DNA of 64,000 nucleotides from Tissierella sp. (GTDB lineage Bacteria > Bacillota > Clostridia > Tissierellales > Tissierellaceae), in the NCBI RefSeq assembly GCF_031460495.1, contig NZ_JAVKTS010000002.1, forward strand, positions 1 to 64,000. Direction: 5' to 3'. Positions 9,121 through 17,984 of this stretch are shown here, piece by piece (position 1 is the first letter of the stretch; every line of letters starts with the position of its first letter). The position numbers and the translations under genes were made by a program. The notes beneath the pieces are model-generated. The model was not told the DNA's origin, made no database searches, and was given only the letters and a program-made list of their open reading frames with translations.

Positions 9121-9699
9121 ATGATGGGTAAAAGCAAATTTGAAAAATTAACAGATAGATTAGTAAAGATGTCAACATGGAAAGTAGTTTTATTAGGCTT
9201 TGCTATGGTAATGACTATTACTTTTCTTCAACAAGTTGCTTTTCATCTATGGGGTACAATAAAAGTTGAAGATTTAAGATATATGTTTACAGCTGAAGGG
9301 TTAGAAGAACAGGTACATTTTTCCAGGGCATTTCTTATAGGTGTAATATATGTACCACTAGTTGAAACATTAATTTATCAGGTATTAATATTGAAAATTT
9401 TCTTTTACTTAAACTACGAATTTGAATATAAAATTGGATTGCCAGTTATAGTATCTGCACTAATATTCGGTTTTGCGCATTGGCGAATTCCATCCACAAT
9501 AATAGATAGTATTATTAAAACAATATGTAGCTCTTTAATTGGTTTAATCCTAGCTTATAGTTATGCTGTTTTCCATCTAAGCGATCGAAAAGCTATTATA
9601 AATACAGCTATAATTCATGGATTACTAAATTTATACTCAGCTACACCAGCACTGTTATTTATACGAATATATGATATGTTTAAAAGTTTACTTAATTAA
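9121..9699 (+). CDS. Divergent CPBP-like membrane protein with degenerate first motif
   Basis: A 192-residue protein with about five membrane segments. The start is the ATG behind AAGAGGTG; an in-frame TTG lies 9 nt upstream. The CPBP pattern is recognisable but incomplete: motif 1 reads PLVETLIYQ, so the first Glu of EExxxR is Val and the Arg is Gln. Motif 2 (FGFAHW) and motif 3 (HGLLN) keep their histidines. It may be an inactive relative acting with the intact upstream protease, or a member with different chemistry. Family assignment is moderate. Confidence 0.6.
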   Translation: MMGKSKFEKLTDRLVKMSTWKVVLLGFAMVMTITFLQQVAFHLWGTIKVEDLRYMFTAEGLEEQVHFSRAFLIGVIYVPLVETLIYQVLILKIFFYLNYEFEYKIGLPVIVSALIFGFAHWRIPSTIIDSIIKTICSSLIGLILAYSYAVFHLSDRKAIINTAIIHGLLNLYSATPALLFIRIYDMFKSLLN

Positions 9700-9784
9700 A
9701 GTAAACATTGTATTGCCAATCCTCCTATGATAATATAAGGATGAAATATTAATTAATTCTTGCTATTAAAAGGAGATGTAAATA

Positions 9785-10282
9785 ATGAATCCGAAATATT
9801 ATTCTTTTGAAACACCTATGGGTAAAATGAAAGTATTCTTTATAGAGGATGGTATAATAGCCATTTCTTTAACTGAAGAAGAGGACAACCTTAGATATAT
9901 TAACAAATATTATGGTAACCCAATTGAAGTAGATAAAGGGGATTATAATTATCATCAAGAAATAGTTAAATATTTAGAGGGAAAAATTAAAGAATTTACT
10001 GTAGCTTTTTCATTTAAAGGAACAGAATTTCAGGAAAAAGTCTGGAATGGGCTACTAAGTATTCCTTATGGTGAGACTAAAACCTATAAGGAACTTGCTG
10101 AAATAGTAGGTTCTCCAAAGGGGTCTAGGGCAGTAGGTGGTGCTTTAAATAAAAACCCAATTGCTATAATTGTACCTTGTCATAGGGTAATAGGTAGTAA
10201 TGGCAAATTAGTAGGTTTTGCTGGTGGATTAGATATGAAGGATAAATTATTGTCTTTAGAAAAGAATAATCTTGATAATTAG
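9785..10282 (+). CDS. ogt: Methylated-DNA--protein-cysteine S-methyltransferase
   Basis: A 165-residue suicide repair protein that moves the methyl group of O6-methylguanine to its own cysteine. The acceptor is C132 in IVPCHRVIG. The helix-turn-helix DNA-binding segment TYKELAEIVGSPKGSRAVG and the Asn hinge in ALNKNPIAI precede it in the normal order. Length matches Ogt-type single-domain enzymes; there is no Ada regulatory domain. The start ATG follows AGGAGATG. It stands alone between a weak intergenic region and the cobalamin riboswitch. Confidence 0.95.
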   Translation: MNPKYYSFETPMGKMKVFFIEDGIIAISLTEEEDNLRYINKYYGNPIEVDKGDYNYHQEIVKYLEGKIKEFTVAFSFKGTEFQEKVWNGLLSIPYGETKTYKELAEIVGSPKGSRAVGGALNKNPIAIIVPCHRVIGSNGKLVGFAGGLDMKDKLLSLEKNNLDN

Positions 10283-10300
10283 ATTCAAGTCTGATATTAT
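10272..10300 (+). promoter_or_regulatory. Promoter of the cobalamin uptake operon
   Basis: TTGATA and TATTAT are spaced by 17 nt. The -35 overlaps the end of ogt, and transcription would begin about 15 nt before the riboswitch. Confidence 0.55.
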
Positions 10301-10321
10301 GTAACTACAATAGAATAACTT

Positions 10322-10510
10322 TATAGGTGTTCCATATAAATGGAACTTAAAAGGGAAAGTGGTTAGATGCCACTACAGCCCCCGCTACTGTAAATGGGTA
10401 CGAAACCAACAAATAGCCACTGGGAAACCGGGAAGGTGTTGGGATTAGGATGATCCATAAGTCAGGAGACCTGCCTGTATTTAAGCCTCGGAGGGAGGGA
10501 TGAGAGAATT
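10322..10510 (+). ncRNA. Cobalamin riboswitch
   Basis: The conserved elements appear in order: AGGTG start, AAAAGGGAA, GTGG...CCAC, the core ACAGCCCCCGCTACTGT, GCCACTGG, CCGGGAAGG, and the closing GTCAGGAGACCTGCCT (B12 box). This is a cobalamin aptamer in the 5' leader of a BtuFCD-type operon. In this family, binding of adenosylcobalamin or a related corrinoid usually lowers expression. A terminator-like hairpin lies directly downstream. Confidence 0.95.
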
Positions 10511-10513
10511 CAT

Positions 10514-10550
10514 AAACTTATCCTTATTTAATAGGCATAAGTTTTTTTGT
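10514..10550 (+). terminator. Putative riboswitch-controlled terminator
   Basis: AAACTTA ... TAAGTTT encloses a loop and is followed by seven T residues. It is placed between the B12 aptamer and the first gene, as expected for a transcription-attenuation platform. Confidence 0.65.
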
Positions 10551-10586
10551 TATGTAGGAGACTAAAGTGAAAATTGGAGGAAAAAG

Positions 10587-11579
10587 ATGAAGAAATTTAG
10601 AGGAATTACATTATTCTTATTATTGATGCTAGTAGCAGTAGTTATGGTTGGCTGTGTATCAAAGGACCAAAATAAAGAGGAATTAAAGGTTGAAGGAATA
10701 GAGAAAAATATAGATGATAATAGTGAAGACAAAAATGAAGAAGTTCAATCTTTCCCTGTAGAAGTTGAAGACAGTTTTGGCAATAAGGAAACAATAGAAG
10801 AAGAACCTATGAAAATAGTTTCCTTAGCTCCAAATAATACTGAAGTATTGTTTGCATTAGGCTTAGGAGATAAAGTAATTGGAGTAACTAGTTATTGTGA
10901 TTACCCTGCAGAAGCTGCAACGAAAGAAATAATTGGAGATTACAGTGGAAATAATTTAGAGAAAATTGTAGAGTTAAATCCAGATTTAGTATTAGTTTAT
11001 GGAGCAGGAAAAGAAGAAGAAGTAAAAATATTAAAAGATGCGGGGATTAAAGTACTTGGTTTTATGCCTGAAAACATAGATGCAGTTATAAAAGATATTG
11101 AGACAGTAGGAAAGGCAACAGGAAAGAGTAAGGAAGCAGCTGATCTTATTGAAGCAATGAATCAAAAGAAAAATGATATATTAGATAAAGTAAAAGGACA
11201 AGAAGAATTAAAGGTATTCTATGAAATATGGCACGACCCTCTTATGGCAGCTGGTAAGGGATCATTTATGGATGAACTTATAACTTTAGCAGGTGGAAAA
11301 AACATAGCTAATGATGCAGAAGGCGCTTATCCACAATATGATTTAGAGCAATTAGTTGAAAGGGATCCAGAAGTATATTTAACAGCTCAGGATATGCCTG
11401 ATAAAACTGTAGAGTCTATAAAATCAAGAGTAGGGTACGAAAATATTTCAGCCATTAAAAATGATAGAGTATATTTATTTGAAGGAAATGAAGCAAATGT
11501 AGTATCTAGACCTGGACCTAGGATAATTGATGCTTTAGAAATTGTAGCAAAAGCTATTCATCCAGAATTATTTAAGTAA
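10587..11579 (+). CDS. btuF: Corrinoid (or iron-siderophore) ABC transporter substrate-binding lipoprotein
   Basis: A 330-residue lipoprotein with an N-terminal signal and lipobox VGC (Cys23), then a low-complexity acidic linker to about residue 50. A periplasmic-binding-protein type III (BtuF/FhuD) domain follows, with IVSLAPNNTEVLFALG and LNPDLVLVYG. The cobalamin riboswitch upstream makes vitamin B12 or another corrinoid the probable ligand; siderophore binding is the alternative for this fold. It is the first gene of a three-gene importer operon. Confidence 0.88.
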   Translation: MKKFRGITLFLLLMLVAVVMVGCVSKDQNKEELKVEGIEKNIDDNSEDKNEEVQSFPVEVEDSFGNKETIEEEPMKIVSLAPNNTEVLFALGLGDKVIGVTSYCDYPAEAATKEIIGDYSGNNLEKIVELNPDLVLVYGAGKEEEVKILKDAGIKVLGFMPENIDAVIKDIETVGKATGKSKEAADLIEAMNQKKNDILDKVKGQEELKVFYEIWHDPLMAAGKGSFMDELITLAGGKNIANDAEGAYPQYDLEQLVERDPEVYLTAQDMPDKTVESIKSRVGYENISAIKNDRVYLFEGNEANVVSRPGPRIIDALEIVAKAIHPELFK

Positions 11580-11592
11580 AGTTGGGATTTAG

Positions 11593-12639
11593 ATGAAATT
11601 AAATATAAGCAAGTCCAGATATAGTTATATATTAATACTATTGTTTATTGTACTAGTATTATTAGTAGGATTTTTTTCAGTAATAGGTACTGCTAATATA
11701 AATATTGTTGATACTTTTAGAATTGTAGGTTCAAAATTACCTATTATTAAAAATTATGTAGATATTTCAGATATTGAAAAATCCCATCAAACTATAATCT
11801 GGGCGATTAGACTTCCTAGGGTACTATTAGGTGTCTTAGTGGGTTCAAGCTTATCCATTGCTGGTGCTGCTTTTCAAGGAATATTTAAAAACCCAATGGC
11901 TGATCCTTATGTAATAGGTATTTCATCTGGAGCAGCCCTTGGAGCTAGTATTGCAATAGTCCTAGGAATAAATATATCCTTTATAAACATATCCACTATA
12001 TCAATTTTTGCATTTTTAGGTGCATTGGGAGCTGTATTTATAGTATATAATATTGCAAGGATAAAGAATAAGGTTCCAGTAACGACCTTGCTTTTAGCTG
12101 GTGTAGCCATAGGGCAATTTTTAACAGCTATTATGTCTTTTATTATGGTTATATACAGCAAGGATATGGCAAAGATTATTTATTGGACAATGGGTAGTTT
12201 AGCAGGTAAGGGCTGGGATCCATTGATAAAAATATCAATTCCAGTATTTATCTCAATGGTCTTAATTAACTTTCATGCCAGAGATTTAAATATTATGCTA
12301 ACTGGAGAAGAATCAGCTCAGAGTATGGGAGTAAATGTAGAGAAGACTAAAATTTATGTATTAATATTAGGAACTTTTATGGTTTCAATGGTTGTATCCA
12401 TAGCAGGTATTATTGGATTTGTTGGACTTATAATTCCTCATATAGTAAGGATTTTGCTTGGACCGGATAATAGAATACTACTTCCTGCGTCAGCGCTAGT
12501 AGGCGGAATATTTATGGTGGCAGCTGATACAATAGCTAGAACAGTTATCAGCCCTGTTGAAATTCCAGTAGGTATCATAACTGCACTATTTGGAGGGCCA
12601 TTTTTCTTATATTTACTTAGAAAGAGTAAAAAACAATGA
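11593..12639 (+). CDS. btuC: FecCD/BtuC-type ABC transporter permease
   Basis: A 348-residue integral membrane protein with about ten hydrophobic segments. FecCD family landmarks are IWAIRLPRVLLGVLVGSSL, AGAAFQGIFKNPMADPYVIG, MGSLAGKGWD, GFVGLIIPHIVR and the C-terminal EIPVGIITALFGGPFFL. It would form the dimeric translocation channel for the upstream binding protein. It starts 13 nt after the binding-protein gene and is cotranscribed under the cobalamin riboswitch. Confidence 0.93.
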   Translation: MKLNISKSRYSYILILLFIVLVLLVGFFSVIGTANINIVDTFRIVGSKLPIIKNYVDISDIEKSHQTIIWAIRLPRVLLGVLVGSSLSIAGAAFQGIFKNPMADPYVIGISSGAALGASIAIVLGINISFINISTISIFAFLGALGAVFIVYNIARIKNKVPVTTLLLAGVAIGQFLTAIMSFIMVIYSKDMAKIIYWTMGSLAGKGWDPLIKISIPVFISMVLINFHARDLNIMLTGEESAQSMGVNVEKTKIYVLILGTFMVSMVVSIAGIIGFVGLIIPHIVRILLGPDNRILLPASALVGGIFMVAADTIARTVISPVEIPVGIITALFGGPFFLYLLRKSKKQ

Positions 12640-12685
12640 TTTAATGTAAGCTTAACTGTTAATTGTTAACACCGGAGGTGTTAGT

Positions 12686-13459
12686 ATGTATGCACTTGAA
12701 GTCAAAAACTTAAAATTTGGATATAGTAGAGAGTTAATCTTAAAAGATATTTCTTTTAATGTGGAAAAAGGAAAATTCATAAGCATTATAGGACCTAATG
12801 GTTCAGGTAAATCTACTCTTTTGAAAAACCTTAATCGTATTTATACTCCTAGAGGAGGAAAGGTTTTTTTAGATAATATCGATATTAAAAAGATAAGGAC
12901 TAAGGAATTAGCAAAAAAAATTGCATTAGTGCCTCAAAATACCAATATTGATTATGAATTTACAGTAGAAGATATAGTACTAATGGGAAGGCATCCTTAT
13001 AAGGGAAGATTCCAAAAAGAAGATGAAAGTGACTATGAAATAGTCAAGGAAGCTCTAGAATTAACTAACACTCTTCACTTAAAGGATAGGATTATTACTG
13101 AGTTATCTGGCGGGGAGAGGCAGAGAGTTATAATCGCTAAAGCTTTAGCTCAAAATCCTTCTATTATCTTATTAGACGAACCAACATCTCATTTAGATAT
13201 AAATCATCAAATCGAGATACTGAACCTTTTAAGGAAATTAAATAAAGAAAAGGGAACTACTATAGTAGTCGTAATTCATGATATAAATTTAGGGGCAAGA
13301 TACTCTGATAAAATAATTATGCTTAATGAAGGTGAAATCATAGGTATAGGAAGTCCAGAGGAAGTCATTACCAAAGAAAATATTGAGCATGCGTATAATC
13401 TAGAGGTTGCCATAGAGAAAAGTAAATATACAGATACTATTTATTTAACTGCCTTATAA
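12686..13459 (+). CDS. btuD: Cobalamin/iron ABC transporter ATP-binding protein
   Basis: A 257-residue ABC ATPase with all motifs: Walker A GPNGSGKST, Q-loop ALVPQNT, signature [15 protein letters not shown], Walker B IILLDEPTSHLD and H-loop VVIHD. The FecE/BtuD-type sequence and its position after the FecCD permease show that it energises corrinoid import. The start ATG is behind CGGAGGTG. A terminator follows, closing the operon. Confidence 0.93.
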   Translation: MYALEVKNLKFGYSRELILKDISFNVEKGKFISIIGPNGSGKSTLLKNLNRIYTPRGGKVFLDNIDIKKIRTKELAKKIALVPQNTNIDYEFTVEDIVLMGRHPYKGRFQKEDESDYEIVKEALELTNTLHLKDRIITELSGGERQRVIIAKALAQNPSIILLDEPTSHLDINHQIEILNLLRKLNKEKGTTIVVVIHDINLGARYSDKIIMLNEGEIIGIGSPEEVITKENIEHAYNLEVAIEKSKYTDTIYLTAL

Positions 13460-13472
13460 TAATTGTAAATAA

Positions 13473-13502
13473 AACCTTTCTATTAATAGAGAGGTTTTTT
13501 AA
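13473..13502 (+). terminator. Terminator of the btuFCD-type operon
   Basis: AAACCT...AGGTTT arms with additional internal pairing (CTATTAATAG) are followed by six T. Confidence 0.8.
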
Positions 13503-13578
13503 AGTCTTTTAACATTTTTTTGAAGCTTTTATTATTATTAAGTTTATGTTATATTAAGTAATTGAGGGAGTGAAATAT

Positions 13579-14388
13579 ATGACATATAAATTGATTGCTA
13601 TTGATATGGATGGTACTTTATTAAATAGCAATAATGAAGTATCTGAAAGGTCGAGAAGAGCAATAGAAATGGCAAAGGAGAAGGGTGTTCATATAGTTAT
13701 ATCAACAGGTAGAATATTAAAATCAGCATTATTCTATTCAAATGCATTAAAATTAAACAACCCAATAATTGCGAGTAATGGAGCAATAATTGTAGATGAA
13801 TCTGCTAATATTATTTATAAGAAGCCTATTGAAAAAGATTTGGTGAAACAAATAGTGAACATTGCTAGAGAAAAAAATATATACTATCATTTTTATGATG
13901 AATCTAGATTTTATTCACATCTAAAAGTTGAAGAGGTACTTGCATTTTATAGTGAAGGGAATGGCAAATTAAATATTGACATGACAGTATTTGAAGATGT
14001 GGAGGAAATACTACAAATAAAAGATATAAACATATATAAATTCTTATTCGTTGATAATGATAGAGATAAACTAAATAATCTTAGAATGGAGCTAAACAAA
14101 TTAGAAAAAATAGGTACATCAAGCTCCTGGAATAATAATATCGAAGCGATGGGACTAAATGTTTCAAAGGGAGAGGCTTTAAAGGAACTATGTAATAGGT
14201 TGAATATTAAGCCAGATGAGGTTATAGCCATTGGAGACAGTGAAAACGATCTTTCTATGTTAAAATTTGCCAAGTTAGGTGTAGCTATGGGAAATGGTGA
14301 TGAGAATATTAAGAAGCAAGCAGATTATATAACGGACTCAAACAATGAAGATGGAGTAGCTAAAGTAATAGAAAAATTTGCATTATAA
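13579..14388 (+). CDS. Cof-type HAD-IIB family phosphatase
   Basis: A 269-residue haloacid-dehalogenase superfamily hydrolase. Motif I is AIDMDGTLLN, with the nucleophile and acid/base aspartates; motif II is VISTGR; motif IV is IAIGDSENDLSML followed by GVAMGNGDENIK. The type IIB cap lies between motifs II and III. Substrates of Cof-type enzymes are small phosphorylated metabolites and cannot be told from sequence. I prefer the ATG 8 nt after GAGGGAG over the upstream in-frame GTG at 13570. trmL follows 20 nt downstream. Confidence 0.88.
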   Translation: MTYKLIAIDMDGTLLNSNNEVSERSRRAIEMAKEKGVHIVISTGRILKSALFYSNALKLNNPIIASNGAIIVDESANIIYKKPIEKDLVKQIVNIAREKNIYYHFYDESRFYSHLKVEEVLAFYSEGNGKLNIDMTVFEDVEEILQIKDINIYKFLFVDNDRDKLNNLRMELNKLEKIGTSSSWNNNIEAMGLNVSKGEALKELCNRLNIKPDEVIAIGDSENDLSMLKFAKLGVAMGNGDENIKKQADYITDSNNEDGVAKVIEKFAL

Positions 14389-14408
14389 TGGGGGATGAAA
14401 ATTAAATT

Positions 14409-14876
14409 ATGGCATTACATATAGTACTGGTGGAACCAGAAATACCTCAAAATACAGGGAATATTGCTAGGACCTGTGCATTAACTGGTGCAGCACTTCA
14501 TTTAGTTAGGCCCTTAGGATTCTCTGTAGATGATAAAGCATTAAAAAGAGCAGGGCTTGATTATTGGAATTTAGTTGAAATACATTATTATGATAGTTTT
14601 TCTGAAGTATTGGAGAAATATCCTAATGGAAGTTTTTATTTTGCTACAACAAAAGCAAAACATAGATATACTGATATAAATTATAAAGATGAATCGTTTT
14701 TTGTATTTGGAAAAGAAACTAAAGGTTTGCCAAAGGGATTATTAGATGATAATATTGACAAGGGAATTAGAATACCCATGAGGACAGACATAGCAAGATC
14801 TCTTAATTTAGCTAATTCTGTAAATATAATATTATTTGAAGCTTTGAGACAATTAAACTTTCCAAATATAGAATAA
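14409..14876 (+). CDS. trmL: tRNA (cytidine/uridine(34)-2'-O)-methyltransferase
   Basis: A 155-residue SPOUT methyltransferase that methylates the ribose of the wobble base of tRNA-Leu in E. coli. The knot motifs are complete: HIVLVEPEIPQNTGNIARTC, FGKETKGLP and IPMRTDIARSLNLANSVNI. Length and layout match TrmL rather than longer SpoU enzymes. It starts 20 nt after the HAD gene and is probably cotranscribed with it. Confidence 0.95.
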   Translation: MALHIVLVEPEIPQNTGNIARTCALTGAALHLVRPLGFSVDDKALKRAGLDYWNLVEIHYYDSFSEVLEKYPNGSFYFATTKAKHRYTDINYKDESFFVFGKETKGLPKGLLDDNIDKGIRIPMRTDIARSLNLANSVNIILFEALRQLNFPNIE

Positions 14877-14935
14877 TATTTTATTTAATTATCAATATAA
14901 AAAACTACAAAAATATGATATTATATGACTAGAAT

Positions 14936-14968
14936 AAATAGGTCAACAAAAGATTAAATAGGTTAATA
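14936..14968 (+). repeat. Two 13-nt direct repeats spaced 20 nt apart, upstream of the Na/Pi cotransporter
   Basis: AAATAGGTCAACA and AAATAGGTTAATA begin exactly 20 nt apart (two helical turns), 21 nt before the cotransporter start codon. Same-face direct repeats suggest a regulator site. The regulator is not identified. Confidence 0.4.
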
Positions 14969-14988
14969 AATTATTTAGGAGGTTAGTT

Positions 14989-16593
14989 ATGGATATTGCG
15001 CTACCAGTGCTTGGTGGACTTGGGCTATTTCTATATGGAATGAACATAATGGGAACAGGTTTGCAAAAAGCAGCAGGTGATAAACTAAAGAGATTAATAG
15101 AGGTACTTACTAACAATAGACTAATGGGGGTATTAGTAGGAACATTAGTAACTATGGTTATTCAAAGTAGTTCTGCCACTACAGTTATGGTAATAGGATT
15201 TGTAAATGCAGGAATTATGTCTTTAACCCAAGCGGTAGGAGTTATAATGGGTGCTAATGTTGGTACAACAATTACTGCTCAATTAATTGCATTTAAGTTA
15301 ACAGATTATGCACCTTTAGCAGTAGCCATAGGTGTGGCGATTTGGCTTTCAGCTTCTAAGAAAAAATCTAAAAATATAGCTGAGATATTGATTGGATTTG
15401 GTATTCTTTTTATTGGGATGGAAATGATGGGAGATGGATTAAAACCATTAGCTAATAATCCAGTTTTTTCTGAAGTAATGAAAAAATTAAACAATCCAGT
15501 TTTGGGAATGTTAGTTGGCCTTGGAATGACTACACTTGTACAAAGTAGTAGTGCTTCTATAGGTTTATTGCAAGCATTGGCAGGACAAGGATTGCTGAAC
15601 ATCAATATGGCTTTTCCAATACTATTTGGAGATAATATTGGTACGACTACAACAGCTATGATATCATCAGTTGGAGCAAATAAAACTGCAAAGAGAGCTG
15701 CTGTTATCCACTTTCTATTTAACTTAATTGGTACAATTATATTTATGACTATCTTAAGGGTGCCAATACAAGCTTTAGTTCTAAAGATATCTCCAAATGA
15801 TATTCAAAGGCAAATTGCTAATGCCCATACATTATTTAACCTAATCAATATAATTATACAATTACCATTTGCTAGTTTATTAGTTAAAGCAGCTACATTA
15901 ATTGTTCCGGGAGATGATATAAGAGAAGTCAAAGAAGGTAAATTCCTTGATTTAAGAATTATCGAGACTCCTTCCATAGCATTGGGTCAAGCAAGAAAAG
16001 AAATTATTAGGATGGGAAAATTTGTAGAAGACAATCTAGTTAAATCTAGACAAGCCTTAGTAGAAGGGCAATATGAAAAAATAGAAACAGCATTGGATCA
16101 AGAGCAAAAAATAAACAAATTGCAAAAAGAAATAACCGAGTATTTGGTAGCACTATCAAATGCACCAATGACGGATGATGAACATAAGCAAGTTAATGTT
16201 TTCTTTAATAATATTAATGATATAGAAAGAGTAGGAGACCATGCTGAGAACATAATTGAACTAGCTGAAGAAAGAAAAGAAAATAATTACCAATTTACAG
16301 ATGAAGCAATAGCTGAATTAAATGAAATGTTTGATAAATGTCAAGAAGGATTAAATAAAATAATAGAGGCTTATAATACTAATAATGAATCCTTAGCCAA
16401 AGAAGTATTAGCTATCGAAGAGGAAGTAGATGCACTAGAAACAAGGAATAGAACTAATCATATTGATAGACTAAACAGAGGAATGTGTTCTACAGGTCCT
16501 GGAATTTTATACTTAGATGTTATGTCTAATCTAGAAAGAGTATCAGATCATTGCCATAATATAGCATTATATGTTTTAGACAACTATAAATAA
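14989..16593 (+). CDS. Na/Pi cotransporter family protein with PhoU-like domain
   Basis: A 534-residue protein. The membrane part (residues 1-310) carries two inverted PNaS repeats with the QSSSATT motifs: TMVIQSSSATTVMVIG and TLVQSSSASIGLLQ, each followed by GxNxGTT (GANVGTT, GDNIGTT). Residues from about 330 form a PhoU-type four-helix domain that ends in ERVSDHCHNIALYVLD. The family exports or imports phosphate with sodium; in bacteria NptA/YjbB-like members can lower internal phosphate. The start ATG follows GGAGG. Confidence 0.92.
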   Translation: MDIALPVLGGLGLFLYGMNIMGTGLQKAAGDKLKRLIEVLTNNRLMGVLVGTLVTMVIQSSSATTVMVIGFVNAGIMSLTQAVGVIMGANVGTTITAQLIAFKLTDYAPLAVAIGVAIWLSASKKKSKNIAEILIGFGILFIGMEMMGDGLKPLANNPVFSEVMKKLNNPVLGMLVGLGMTTLVQSSSASIGLLQALAGQGLLNINMAFPILFGDNIGTTTTAMISSVGANKTAKRAAVIHFLFNLIGTIIFMTILRVPIQALVLKISPNDIQRQIANAHTLFNLINIIIQLPFASLLVKAATLIVPGDDIREVKEGKFLDLRIIETPSIALGQARKEIIRMGKFVEDNLVKSRQALVEGQYEKIETALDQEQKINKLQKEITEYLVALSNAPMTDDEHKQVNVFFNNINDIERVGDHAENIIELAEERKENNYQFTDEAIAELNEMFDKCQEGLNKIIEAYNTNNESLAKEVLAIEEEVDALETRNRTNHIDRLNRGMCSTGPGILYLDVMSNLERVSDHCHNIALYVLDNYK

Positions 16594-16632
16594 AAAATAA
16601 TTAAACATTAAAAAAATCTATAATAAATGGGG

Positions 16633-16661
16633 TTGTATATTTATAGTTTATATTATATAAT
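16633..16661 (+). promoter_or_regulatory. Promoter of the glycine reductase operon
   Basis: TTGTAT and a perfect TATAAT are separated by 17 nt, about 50 nt upstream of the glycine riboswitch. Confidence 0.65.
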
Positions 16662-16712
16662 GTATATGACTGATAAATATCTATCAATATAAATTCATAC
16701 ACTGGATGATAA

Positions 16713-16884
16713 ATACGGGAGAGACCATTTTATGGCGCCGAAGGAGTAAGTTAAAGAATTAACCGATTCTTAATGAAACTCTCAGGCAAAAGGACCGTAT
16801 TTTGACAGCACTCTGGAAAGCGCTAGCACCGAAGGAGCAACCCAAGCAATTGGAGAATCTCTCAGGTAAATGAACAGAGTAAAT
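16713..16884 (+). ncRNA. Tandem glycine riboswitch
   Basis: Two consecutive glycine aptamers are visible. The first runs from ACGGGAGAGACC through GGCGCCGAAGGAG to CTCTCAGGCAAAAGGACCGT (about 16713-16799). The second runs from GCACTCTGGAAAGCGC through GCACCGAAGGAGCAA to CTCTCAGGTAAATGAACAGAG (about 16803-16880). The ordered GGAGAG / GCCGAAGGAG / CTCAGG blocks are diagnostic. The leader belongs to the trxB-grd operon, so glycine can control its own reductive use. A strong terminator hairpin overlaps the end. Confidence 0.97.
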
Positions 16885-16916
16885 AGGTTTATTAGACCTA
16901 TTTATTCTGTTTTTTG
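16873..16916 (+). terminator. Terminator serving as glycine riboswitch expression platform
   Basis: A 15-bp stem, ACAGAGTAAATAGGT pairing with ACCTATTTATTCTGT (one G-U pair), is followed by six T. Its 5' arm begins in the last part of the second aptamer, so aptamer folding and terminator folding should compete. An ON switch with glycine is the likely logic, by analogy with other glycine riboswitches. Confidence 0.85.
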
Positions 16917-17008
16917 TTTTTTATTTTATTAAATTGGGTAAAATGAAAAGGTAATAATTAAATTTATATTATAGCTACATAATAAATATTTACAAGGGAG
17001 GAAATTAA

Positions 17009-17947
17009 ATGGTTTATGATGTAATAATCATAGGAGCAGGTCCAGCGGGTTTAGCAGCAGGACTATATGCATCAAGAGCAAGACTAAACACTTTAATCAT
17101 CGAAAAGGAAGGTGACGGTGGACAAATTAAAACAACTGATGAAGTTGCTAATTATCCAGGGTCAATCGAAAATGCAAGTGGACCATCTTTAATAGCTAGA
17201 ATGGTAGAACAAGTTAATGAATTTGGTGCAAAAAGAACAATTGATGAAATTAAATCCGTAGAATTAGAAGGTCAAATTAAAGTTTTAAAAGGTACTAAAG
17301 AAGAATATCAAGCAAAAACTGTTATCATTGCAACAGGTGCAACACCAAAACTAATAGGATGTCCAGGAGAAAAGGATTTAACAGGTAGAGGAGTTTCTTA
17401 TTGCGCTACTTGTGACGCTGCTTTCTTTGAAGACCTTGAAGTGTTTGTAGTTGGTGGTGGAGACTCAGCTGTTGAAGAAGCAATGTATTTAACTAAATTT
17501 GCAAGAAAAGTAACTATCGTTCATAGAAGAGATGAGCTAAGAGCAGCTAAATCAATTCAAGAAAAAGCTTTTAGCAATGAAAAAATGAATTTCATGTGGG
17601 ATAGCGTTATTACAGAAGTAAAAGGTGATGGAATTTTAGAGTCCATGATAGTTAAAAATGTTAAAACTAATGAAGAAACAGAAATATTTGCAGATGAAGA
17701 TGACGGTACATTTGGAGTATTTGTATTCGTAGGATATAATCCAGCTACAAAATTATTTGATGGCTTAATTAATATGGAAAATGGGTATATTATAACAGAT
17801 GATAATATGAAAACGAATATACCAGGAGTATTTGCAGCAGGAGATAACAGAGTTAAATCACTTAGACAAGTAGTTACTGCTACTGCTGATGGGGCAATTG
17901 CAGCTGTTCAAGCTGAAAAGTATATAGATGAAACATTTGAAGCTTAA
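17009..17947 (+). CDS. trxB: Thioredoxin reductase of the glycine reductase system
   Basis: A 312-residue flavoprotein. The FAD-binding GAGPAGLAAGLYASRA is at the N-terminus, the redox pair is C132-A-T-C135 in SYCATCDAAFF, the NAD(P)H site is VVGGGDSAVEEAMYL, and the second FAD motif is GVFAAGDNR. It reduces the thioredoxin encoded 37 nt downstream, which in turn recycles glycine reductase. Being first in the grd operon under the glycine riboswitch marks it as the dedicated paralogue. The usual ATVxGGD GSG pattern is conserved enough to expect activity; cofactor preference is not evident. Confidence 0.94.
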   Translation: MVYDVIIIGAGPAGLAAGLYASRARLNTLIIEKEGDGGQIKTTDEVANYPGSIENASGPSLIARMVEQVNEFGAKRTIDEIKSVELEGQIKVLKGTKEEYQAKTVIIATGATPKLIGCPGEKDLTGRGVSYCATCDAAFFEDLEVFVVGGGDSAVEEAMYLTKFARKVTIVHRRDELRAAKSIQEKAFSNEKMNFMWDSVITEVKGDGILESMIVKNVKTNEETEIFADEDDGTFGVFVFVGYNPATKLFDGLINMENGYIITDDNMKTNIPGVFAAGDNRVKSLRQVVTATADGAIAAVQAEKYIDETFEA

Positions 17948-17984
17948 TAGCTTAAAAGCTAAAAAATATTAGGAGGTATTATAA

